A stretch of 64,000 bases of DNA from positions 1-64,000 of the forward strand of contig NZ_JNZP01000007.1 in the NCBI RefSeq assembly GCF_000725545.1. Reading direction: 5' to 3'. The notes under the pieces were generated by a model that saw only the letters and a program-made list of their open reading frames with translations, did no database searches and had not been told where the DNA came from. The DNA comes from Streptomyces exfoliatus. Lineage in GTDB: Bacteria; Actinomycetota; Actinomycetes; Streptomycetales; Streptomycetaceae. Of the stretch, positions 49,105 through 56,397 are shown one piece after another (the stretch's first letter is position 1; every line of letters begins with the position of its first letter). The position numbers and the translations under genes are program-made.

Positions 49105-50292
49105 TCAGTAGGCGAAGCCGGACTTGCCCGTCTTCGTCGTGGTGACGTGGGTGATGCCGCTGCCCGGCGGCAGCGCGACCGTGGTGACGCTCGGCGCGGT
49201 GGGCGCGGTCGTCGAACCGTCGCCGAGCTGGGCGGCTCCGTTGGCGCCCCATCCGATCACCGAGCCGTCGTCGAGCGCGGCCAGGGTGAAGTCGGCTCCG
49301 CCGGCGATGTCCTGCACGCCCTTGAGGCCGTCCAGGACGACCGGGGTGGTGCGGTTGGCGTTGGTGCCGTCGCCGAGCTGCCGGTCGGTGTTCTTGCCCC
49401 AGCCGGCGAGGCTGCCGTCGTCGAGGACGGCGAAGGCGGAGGCCGAGGTGGCGAAGATCCTGGCGACCGAGTCGATGAAGGCGACGTCCACCGGCTTGTT
49501 GCTGTCGACGACGGTGTCGTTGCCGAGCTGGCCCTCGGTGCCCTTCCCCCAGCTCTTCACCGTCCCTTCGGCGGTGAGGGCGACGACGTGCTCGCAGCCC
49601 ACCGCGATGGACTCGACGTCGACGAGGTCGGGGACCATCTGCGGGGTCTCGCGGGTCGTGTTGTTGCCCGTGCCGAGCCTGCCGTTGGTGCCCAGGCCCC
49701 AGGTCCAGACCGTGCCGTCCTGGCGCAGTGCCACGCTGAAGTCGCAGCCGGCGCCGACGTCCTTGACCTTGTCCAGGCTCTGCACGGGGATCGGGTTCTT
49801 GTACGGGTTGGTGGTGTCCTGGCCGGTGCCGAGCTGCTTCGAGGCGTTGCTGCCCCAGGCGAGGACCCGGCCGCCCTTGACGGCGAGGGCGTGGTTCGCG
49901 CCGGCGGAGACCTCGCTCACCCCGGAGAGACCGCTGACGGTCGCGGGGAAGCTCTGGGCGATGGTGGTGCCGTTGCCGAGCTGGCCGGTGGCGTTGGAGC
50001 CCCAGCTCTTGACGGTGCCGTCCTTGAGGAGGGCGACGGCGAAGCCGTTCGCGGCGGTGCCGGCACCGCCGCCGCCTCCGGACAGCTCACGGACGTCGTC
50101 CCGGGTGATGCCGGAGACGGCCGCGGGGGTCTGCTGGGCGAGGACGCTGCCGTTGCCCAGCTGTCCCTGCGCGTTCTCGCCCCAGGCACGCACCCAGGGG
50201 TCGGCGGCGGCGTGGGCGGTGAGCACGGGGGCGGTGAGGGCGGTGGCCGCCGTGAGGGCGGCGAGCAGGGTGACGCGCTTGCGGTGGTGCAC
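49105..50292 (-). CDS. Secreted RCC1-repeat beta-propeller protein (third gene of operon)
   Basis: 395 residues. Sec signal peptide (residues 1-29, LTAPVLTAHAAA), then seven RCC1 units with the W-G-x-N-x-x-G-Q-L-G-N-G pattern, predicting a seven-bladed propeller. It ends in the tail SGFAY, similar to its two upstream paralogues. RCC1 propellers usually bind proteins or membranes; ligand unknown. GTG start with AAAGG 7 nt upstream. 16 nt from the preceding paralogue, so cotranscribed. Confidence 0.88.
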   Translation of the reverse strand: MHHRKRVTLLAALTAATALTAPVLTAHAAADPWVRAWGENAQGQLGNGSVLAQQTPAAVSGITRDDVRELSGGGGGAGTAANGFAVALLKDGTVKSWGSNATGQLGNGTTIAQSFPATVSGLSGVSEVSAGANHALAVKGGRVLAWGSNASKQLGTGQDTTNPYKNPIPVQSLDKVKDVGAGCDFSVALRQDGTVWTWGLGTNGRLGTGNNTTRETPQMVPDLVDVESIAVGCEHVVALTAEGTVKSWGKGTEGQLGNDTVVDSNKPVDVAFIDSVARIFATSASAFAVLDDGSLAGWGKNTDRQLGDGTNANRTTPVVLDGLKGVQDIAGGADFTLAALDDGSVIGWGANGAAQLGDGSTTAPTAPSVTTVALPPGSGITHVTTTKTGKSGFAY

Positions 50293-50308
50293 GGGAGGAC
50301 CTTTCGGG

Positions 50309-51463
50309 TCAGTAGGCGTAGCTGGTCTGCCAGACGGTGGAGGCCGCTACGCGGGTCGTGCCGCTGCCCGGGGGCAGGGCGGTGACCGGGGTGAGGGAGC
50401 TTGTGGTGGTGCCGTCGCCGAGCTGGCCGGAGCTGTTGTCGCCCCAGGACCGGACGGACCCGTCGGCGAGGACGGCGATCGTGTGCTTCCAGCCCCCGGC
50501 GACGGCGGTCACGTCGTCGAGTGCGGGGACCGGGACGGGAGTCGTCCGGTCGACGGTGGTGCCGTCGCCGAGCTGCCCCGCCGTGTTCCAGCCCCAGGCG
50601 CGGACGGTGCCGTCGTCCAGGACGGCGAGGTTGTGGTGGCCGCCGCTGAAGACGTGGGCGACTCCGTCGAGGTGCCGTACGTGCACGGGGGTCGGACTGG
50701 AGTCGGTGGCGCCGTTGCCGAGCTGGCCGTACGCTCCCCGGCCCCAGGCCTTCACGGTTCCGTCGGCGGTGAGCGCGAGGCTGTGATAGCAGCCGGTGGT
50801 GACGGCCACGACATCGGTGAGTCCCGGGACCTTCTTCGGGGTGTTCTGGTCGGTGGCGGAGCCGATGCCCAGCTGGCCGTCGGTGTTCCGGCCCCAGGTC
50901 CACACGGTGCCGTCCTCGCGCAGGGCCACCGTGTGGTAGCAGCCTGCCGCGATGTCCTTCACCTTGTTCGGGCCCTGGACCGCTACCGGGCGCGTCGCCG
51001 CCTCCGCACTGCCGTTGCCGAGCTGACCGAAGGCGTTGTCACCCCAGCCCAGGACCCGTCCCGCTCGGACGGCGAAGGCGAAATGGACCCCCGCCGCCAC
51101 CTCGGAGACACCGGAGAGACCGGCGATCGTCGCCGGGAACGGCCGGCCGGTGGTCGTTCCGTCGCCCAGTTGACCGTTGCTGTTGCCGCCCCAGGACTGG
51201 ACGGTGCCGTCGTTCAGGAGGGCGACGGCGAACGAGTTGACGTTGTTGCCCCCGCCACCGCCCAGCTCACGCACATCGGCCAAGGCCAGGCCCTTGACCG
51301 CGGACGGGGTCCACTGGTCGAGCGTGGAGCCGTCGCCCAGCTGGCCGGCGGAGTTGAGTCCCCAGGAGCGCACCCACGGGTCGCTGGGTTCGGCGGCGGC
51401 CGGTGTACCGGCCACGAGGAGCGTGATCAGGGCGACGAGGGGCCGGACGCAGGTGTACGTCAT
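50309..51463 (-). CDS. Secreted RCC1-repeat beta-propeller protein (second gene of operon)
   Basis: 384 residues. Signal peptide about residues 1-24 (PLVALITLLVAGTPAAAE), seven RCC1 units (for example SWGGNSNGQLGDGT, AWGWNTAGQLGDGT) and the C-terminal tail TSYAY. Nearest relative is the downstream paralogue (shared FPATIAGLSGVSEV-type segment). 15 nt from the gene upstream, 16 nt from the gene downstream. No catalytic residues are apparent. Confidence 0.88.
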   Translation of the reverse strand: MTYTCVRPLVALITLLVAGTPAAAEPSDPWVRSWGLNSAGQLGDGSTLDQWTPSAVKGLALADVRELGGGGGNNVNSFAVALLNDGTVQSWGGNSNGQLGDGTTTGRPFPATIAGLSGVSEVAAGVHFAFAVRAGRVLGWGDNAFGQLGNGSAEAATRPVAVQGPNKVKDIAAGCYHTVALREDGTVWTWGRNTDGQLGIGSATDQNTPKKVPGLTDVVAVTTGCYHSLALTADGTVKAWGRGAYGQLGNGATDSSPTPVHVRHLDGVAHVFSGGHHNLAVLDDGTVRAWGWNTAGQLGDGTTVDRTTPVPVPALDDVTAVAGGWKHTIAVLADGSVRSWGDNSSGQLGDGTTTSSLTPVTALPPGSGTTRVAASTVWQTSYAY

Positions 51464-51478
51464 GACGTACCCGCCCGC

Positions 51479-52705
51479 TCAGTAGGCGTACGTCGTGTTG
51501 CCGCCGAGTGACACCGCCACCGCCTTGATCGCCGAGCCCTCGTTGAGGATCTTCACCGACTCGTAGCGCGAGACCGTGGTGCCGTTGCCGAGCTGGCCCT
51601 CGCCGTTGTGGCCCCAGGCGAAGATGTCGTCGGCCGTGACGGCGACGCCGTGCCGGGCGCCCGCGGCGAGGTGCTGGACGCCTTCGAGGCGCGGGATCTC
51701 GACGGGGGCGGTGCGGTTGGTGCGGGAGACGTTGGAGTCGAAGGCCTCGTCGGACTCCAGGAGCTGGCCGTACTGGTTGTTGCCCCAGCCCCAGACGTGG
51801 CTGTCGCTCGTCTTGACGTAGTTGTGGTGCGCGCCCGCCTCGATGTCGGAGACGCCCTCCACCCAGTCGACGTCGACCGGCAGGGTCGAGCTCTTGGTGC
51901 TGGAGTTGCCGAGCTGGCCGTAGAGGTTGTAGCCCCAGGCCTTGACGGTGTCGTCGGAGGTGAGGGCGAGGGCGTGGTGGCAGCCGGCGTCGATCTCCAC
52001 GATCTCCTTCAGGTCCTCGACCTGCCGGGGTACGGAGCTGGTGGCGCGGTTGCCGGTTCCGAGCTGGCCGTGGATGCCGCGGCCCCAGGCGTACACCTTG
52101 CCGTTCTCCAGGAGGGCGAGGCTGAAGTCGCAGCCGGCCGAGATCTGCTTGACCTTGGGCATGCCCTGGACGCGGTCGGGGACGGTGCGGCTGTCGCCGG
52201 TGCGGTTGTTGCCGAGCTGGCCGTAGGCGTTGTCCCCCCAGGAGTAGACCTGGCCGCTGGTGTCGAGGGCGAGGGCGTGCCGCCCGCCGGCCGCGATGTC
52301 CTTGATGTTGGTCAGGCGGGGGACGGTGGTGGGCACGGTCTGGTTGGCGTTGCCGCCGTTGCCGAGCTGGCCGGAGGAGTTGTGGCCCCAGGACTTGACC
52401 GTCTTGTCGGTGCGGGCGAGGGCGAAGGAGTCGGCGGACGAGGTGCCGCCCGCCGACATCTGGTCGACGTCGCCGCGGAAGAGGCTGGTGACCGAGGACG
52501 GGCTGAGGCTGTCGCCGAGGGTGCCGTTGCCGAGCTGGCCTGTGCGGCCCGCGCCCCAGCTCAGGACGGTCGGGTTGCCCTCGTTGGCCTGGGCGGCGGG
52601 GGCGAGGGCCGGGAGGGCGGCGAGGGCGGCGGTGGCGAGGACCGCGGCGGCGAAGGGCCGGGTGCGCGATGCCTTGCGCGGGGGGAGGGTTCGTGAACGG
52701 GACAT
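51479..52705 (-). CDS. Secreted RCC1-repeat beta-propeller protein (first gene of operon)
   Basis: 408 residues. Basic N-terminus and a signal peptide ending near residue 41 (ALPALAPAAQA), then seven RCC1 units (SWGHNSSGQLGNGG, AWGYNLYGQLGNSS and others) and the C-terminal tail TTYAY. The ATG at 52705 is chosen because AAGGAGAG lies 7-9 nt upstream. Start of a three-gene operon of secreted propellers, divergent from three further secreted proteins. Confidence 0.88.
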   Translation of the reverse strand: MSRSRTLPPRKASRTRPFAAAVLATAALAALPALAPAAQANEGNPTVLSWGAGRTGQLGNGTLGDSLSPSSVTSLFRGDVDQMSAGGTSSADSFALARTDKTVKSWGHNSSGQLGNGGNANQTVPTTVPRLTNIKDIAAGGRHALALDTSGQVYSWGDNAYGQLGNNRTGDSRTVPDRVQGMPKVKQISAGCDFSLALLENGKVYAWGRGIHGQLGTGNRATSSVPRQVEDLKEIVEIDAGCHHALALTSDDTVKAWGYNLYGQLGNSSTKSSTLPVDVDWVEGVSDIEAGAHHNYVKTSDSHVWGWGNNQYGQLLESDEAFDSNVSRTNRTAPVEIPRLEGVQHLAAGARHGVAVTADDIFAWGHNGEGQLGNGTTVSRYESVKILNEGSAIKAVAVSLGGNTTYAY

Positions 52706-53368
52706 GGCTCTGCTCTCCTTCGACGGGGACATACGGGAGCGCGGCGTCCGGACCGTGGCGTCCGCGGGGAGGGCGGAGGCGTACGAGGCCGGGCGCGGGT
52801 CATGCGAACACGGTGTGCCGGGCCTCTGGGCATGGGGCGCCCACGGCCGGGTGCGGCGGCCGGGACGGGCCGCCGGGCACAGGAGCAGACTGTCCGAAAA
52901 CGATCACCATGGCGAGCGGAAAGCGTTGAAACACCCGTTTGTCGGACCTCCGTTCGGGGCGGGAGTCCAGGGGGCGCACTCGGCCCCGGAGCACCCCTTC
53001 CGCCGGCTCGTCCGGGGCGTCCCGGCGGGCCGCCGAACGGCGGCGGCCGGGGGAGTGAGGAGCCCCGCCGTGCCCGGTCGCCCGCGCTCTCACCCGTACC
53101 CCCGAATCCCTACGAACGGGTGGACCGGCATGTCGGGGAGGTGGCTCGTGGACACCCCCGGCCGGCCCCTCGCCGCGGATCCGAGTGCGCTCCGCCGAAG
53201 TGGTGAGCGGCCCCCGGCGGGCACGCCGCGCCGTGTGTCCTGCCGGGGCGCCGGGGCCCCTGCGGTTAGCGTCGGTCTGCGCTCGGTGATCTTGAGGACA
53301 GTCCCCTGTCCGCCCCTGGCGTCCCTGGCCGAGCCAGCCAACCACCCCCCGTCCCAAGGGAGTTCCCC
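52706..53368. other. Gene-poor divergent region between the RCC1 operon and the secreted-protein operon
   Basis: 663 nt. Open frames here are GC-driven and lack ribosome sites or recognisable proteins. On the plus strand a TAGCGT -10-like element lies at 53267-53272 and a GGACAG-TCCC-CTGTCC hairpin at 53296-53311, about 60 nt before the ATG at 53369. Both operon promoters must lie here. Confidence 0.6.
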
Positions 53369-53863
53369 ATGCCCGTGTCGAAGGCGTCGCCCCGTCGTGT
53401 GCTGACCGTCGCCCTCCTCGCCGCAGCCCTCGCCCTCCCCCTGGCCCCCGCCGCGTACGGCGAGGAGTGCAAGCCCGATGACCAGGTCTGCCAGGACCAG
53501 CAGGACAAGGAGGCCAACGCCAAGGAGGCGAAGAAGATCGAGGAGCAGCAGAAGAAGAACCAGGAGGCGGCCACCAAGGCCGACAAGGACATCAAGGCCG
53601 CGGAGAAGAAGCTCGAAGAGTGTCCGCCCGACTCGTCCTCCTGCATGAGCAAGCTGACCGGCGGCAAGGGCGCCGCCGAGGAGAAGGGCCTCAAGGACAT
53701 GACCGAGACCATTTCCTCGAACAAGCCCGAGCCGGCGAACAACGCGGCCCAGGCCGTGACCTCGACCTGCGCGTCCTTCCCCGGCTCGCTGCCGCAGGGC
53801 TCCACCGACCCGGGACAGTCCCCCTTCCCGGTCGACCAGCTCTGCAGCCTCCTCGGCAGCTGA
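53369..53863 (+). CDS. Secreted Cys-containing coiled-coil protein, function unknown
   Basis: 164 residues. Signal peptide to about residue 31 (LALPLAPAAYG). The mature protein has six cysteines in three pairs (EEC/VC, EEC/SSC, TC/LC), suggesting disulfides outside the cell, and a Lys/Glu/Gln-rich predicted coiled coil between residues 40 and 90 (EAKKIEEQQKKNQEAATK). I recognise no family. AAGGGAG precedes the ATG by 8 nt. First gene of a row of three secreted-protein genes facing the RCC1 operon. Confidence 0.8.
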   Translation: MPVSKASPRRVLTVALLAAALALPLAPAAYGEECKPDDQVCQDQQDKEANAKEAKKIEEQQKKNQEAATKADKDIKAAEKKLEECPPDSSSCMSKLTGGKGAAEEKGLKDMTETISSNKPEPANNAAQAVTSTCASFPGSLPQGSTDPGQSPFPVDQLCSLLGS

Positions 53864-53927
53864 GCCGCACCCCGCGCACGTCCCCTGTCCCCTCCGCCTC
53901 CCCTCCGTCCCGAAGGGATCCCCCGTC

Positions 53928-54917
53928 ATGCCCGCGTGCCATCGCCGCGCCGCCCTGCTGCCCGCCCTCTCTGTGCTCGTCGGCCTCGCCGCCGTCTCCC
54001 TCGCGCCGCCCGCCGGTGCCGCCTCCGAAGGGGGGCCGGGCGAGCCCCCCGTGGCCCGCGCCCTCACCGCCGACGGGCGCCCGGCCAAGGTCGCCGACGT
54101 CCTGAGGTACTGCGACACCAAGCGCTCCGCCTGCACCTTCGCCATCGACCGCAAGCTGGGCCGCGAGTACGCCACCACCGTGAAGTCGCTCGGCAACGCC
54201 GTGGTCAACTGCACCCAGAGCGACATGGCGGTCGACCGGACCGTCACCCTGAGGACCAGCAGCACCGACAACATCGGCGGGGAGATCTCCGGGAAGATCA
54301 CCGCCGAGGGCTCCGTCACCGCCTCCGGCGAGGTCACCACCAACCTCTCCAACGACAACAGCAGCGAGACCAAGACGCCCAACCTCAAGGACGGGCCGAC
54401 CTCGACGAACGGCACCAAGATCAGCGTCGCCGGCGGAGCCAAGGCGGCCGGATCGATGAGCGCGAAGCTCGCCTTCGAGGCCGCGTTCAAGGCCACGTAC
54501 TCCAAGTCCTGGACCGTCGACAACACCGAGACGACCGTCTACAAGTCCACCGTCAAGGCGCACGACATGCTCGTCTTCGGTGCGAGCGCCGCCATACGAC
54601 GTGTGGTCGGCAACCTCGTCGCCGACACCGGGGCGCGGATCATGGGCATCGCCGTGGAAAGCCCGTCGATGGTCACCAGCAGCATGTTCATCGCCCAGAC
54701 GTACGCCGCCCCCGCCGGCACCTGCAGCGGTACGCGGCCCCCCGCCCCCGCTCCCGCCCCGGCTCCCGCCCCCGCTCCCGCCCCGGCTCCCGGTCCCGGT
54801 CCCGCTCCGGCTCCCGGTCCCGGGCCGGTCTCCGCAGCCGAGGTCCCGGCCGCGCGGGCGGTGCCTCCGGGCGCGGCTCCGAAGCACGTCGTCAACCTGC
54901 CCGCCGACGCTTCCTGA
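53928..54917 (+). CDS. Secreted protein with beta-pore-forming (aerolysin/ETX-MTX2-like) pattern
   Basis: 329 residues. Signal peptide to about residue 32 (SLAPPAGAA). The block ACTF...VVNCT (with a preceding Cys) is shared, at identical spacing, with the next gene. Then come long Ser/Thr-rich alternating polar/apolar strands (EISGKITAEGSVTASGEVTT; KISVAGGAKAAGSMSAKL) and KATYSKSWTVDNTETTVYKS, which resemble the pre-stem and strand pattern of aerolysin-type toxins. A Pro-Ala/Gly-Pro linker (about residues 270-295) and a short tail close the protein. The fold assignment is inference. AAGGGA about 9 nt before the ATG. Confidence 0.75.
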   Translation: MPACHRRAALLPALSVLVGLAAVSLAPPAGAASEGGPGEPPVARALTADGRPAKVADVLRYCDTKRSACTFAIDRKLGREYATTVKSLGNAVVNCTQSDMAVDRTVTLRTSSTDNIGGEISGKITAEGSVTASGEVTTNLSNDNSSETKTPNLKDGPTSTNGTKISVAGGAKAAGSMSAKLAFEAAFKATYSKSWTVDNTETTVYKSTVKAHDMLVFGASAAIRRVVGNLVADTGARIMGIAVESPSMVTSSMFIAQTYAAPAGTCSGTRPPAPAPAPAPAPAPAPAPGPGPAPAPGPGPVSAAEVPAARAVPPGAAPKHVVNLPADAS

Positions 54918-54934
54918 CCCGGGGGAGAACCACC

Positions 54935-56320
54935 ATGAACCGCACCGTGCTCCCGGCCCTCGTCGTCCTCGGGGCCACCGGACTGCTGCTGCCCGTCGTG
55001 CCACTCGCGTACGCGGCACAGGCCGCTCCGGCGTCCCAGGCCGTCCCCGTCCTCAACGGCGACTTCGCCGAACCGGTCATGAAGGGCGACGGCCCCACCA
55101 CCGTCGGCATCGAATCCTGGACCGGCCTCAACCAGCGCTACTCGCCCACCGCTTCGGGCCGCTCGGACAGCTCCCACGGCGTCGCCCTCCAGAAGGACGG
55201 CAACACCCTCCAGCAGCGGCTGCGCGGGGTCCGGGCCGGAGCCCGCGTCACCGTCAGCTACGAGGACAGCCCCGCCGTCTCCAAGGAGTGCACCGGCGAA
55301 CAGGTCGTCGAAGGACAGCCGTACACCGTCGGCGGCTCCGGCGGCCCCGTCCGGGAGGTCACCACCGCCACGGACCCCGACCGTACGAAGGGGAAGCCCG
55401 GCACCGGCCGCTGGACCGCCCGCAGCTACGTCTTCACCGCGAGCGAGAACGAGCCGCTGCTCACCTTCACCTCCAAGGTCACCGACTCCCGTACGCACGT
55501 GACCTGTTCGCCGATGATCGCCCGCATCCGCGCGGTCGAGGTCCCGCCGGCCCTCGACAAGACCGTCGACAAGACGGCGCTCGGGACCTCGGAGGCGTAC
55601 AAGGGAAACGAACGCGAGAGCACCCTCCACAACGCGGCCGCCGCCTGCAACGGCGAGAACGCCTGCACCTTCCGGCCGGACACCCGCACCTCCTTCCGCT
55701 ACTACGACCGGGCACGGGTCATCGGCGAGGCCTTCGTCAACTGCACCCGCAACACCCTGGAACACTCCCGGCTCCTGTCCTACGCCGAGCGCGGGCACGA
55801 CAGCGTCTCCCAGACCTACGCCGACGCCAACCTGGCGCTCAACGAGGTGGCCAGGCTGCCCACTTCGGGCGTTCGCGAGGAGGACGAGAAGCGGGTCAAG
55901 GAGCGGCCCATGGCCACCCAGTTCGCCCTCGCCTACGAGAAGGGCTGGCAGCGGCCCTGGCAGTGGTTCAGCAGCGACCAGCGGACCGTCGTGGAGAAGA
56001 TCCAGCCCGGCGAGGTGAGCTGGGTCGAGATGCAGCCCAGCCGCGAGCGGGTCGAGGGCTGGTTCGTCAGCAAGAAGGACGACTACCGGCTGCACGCCGT
56101 CATCGACGGACCCTCGCGGGCCGTGCCCGACCGGCTGCTCCAGCGCACCGGACCCATGTCGGAGGCGGAGAAGCAGCGCTGCACCGCCGCCCGGCCGATG
56201 GCCACCACCCCGGTCGGCGCGGACGCGCCCGCGAGCTCCAGCGACAAGGGGCTCCTCAAGATCCCCGCGCCGACGGCTCCCGGTGTGCGGTCATCGGACC
56301 GGAGCATGCCGCTGGACTGA
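54935..56320 (+). CDS. Secreted two-domain protein: galactose-binding-like module plus pore-forming-like domain
   Basis: 461 residues. Signal peptide to about residue 27 (PVVPLAYA). Residues about 36-200 read as a jelly-roll (galactose-binding-like) module, opening NGDFAEP and containing SHGVALQKDGNTLQQRLRGV. The rest is homologous to the preceding gene: CNGENACTF ... FVNCT with the same 25-residue spacing after ACTF, then a region matching its YSKSW segment (FALAYEKGW ... TVVEKIQPGEVSW). A lectin-plus-pore layout is suggested but not proven. ATG with GGGGGAG 8 nt upstream; 17 nt after the previous gene. Confidence 0.75.
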   Translation: MNRTVLPALVVLGATGLLLPVVPLAYAAQAAPASQAVPVLNGDFAEPVMKGDGPTTVGIESWTGLNQRYSPTASGRSDSSHGVALQKDGNTLQQRLRGVRAGARVTVSYEDSPAVSKECTGEQVVEGQPYTVGGSGGPVREVTTATDPDRTKGKPGTGRWTARSYVFTASENEPLLTFTSKVTDSRTHVTCSPMIARIRAVEVPPALDKTVDKTALGTSEAYKGNERESTLHNAAAACNGENACTFRPDTRTSFRYYDRARVIGEAFVNCTRNTLEHSRLLSYAERGHDSVSQTYADANLALNEVARLPTSGVREEDEKRVKERPMATQFALAYEKGWQRPWQWFSSDQRTVVEKIQPGEVSWVEMQPSRERVEGWFVSKKDDYRLHAVIDGPSRAVPDRLLQRTGPMSEAEKQRCTAARPMATTPVGADAPASSSDKGLLKIPAPTAPGVRSSDRSMPLD

Positions 56321-56342
56321 CCCGGCGGGACCGCCCCTGCCC

Positions 56343-56397
56343 CACCCCGCCACGGCGGTGAGGGACCGCGCCCGCCTCACCCCGCCACGGCGGTGAG
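56343..56397. repeat. 20-bp direct repeat at the gltX-like 3' end
   Basis: CACCCCGCCACGGCGGTGAG occurs at 56343-56362 (intergenic) and 56378-56397 (last codons of the synthetase gene). Each copy is itself a hairpin; the second has additional CGCCTCA/TGAGGCG arms. It lies between convergent genes and probably terminates both. Confidence 0.8.

Noticed and set aside
52800..53357. Open frames on both strands in the gap between the two secreted-protein operons
   Set aside because: Arg/Pro/Gly-rich products, no ribosome site, no signal peptide and no recognisable family; treated as control region.
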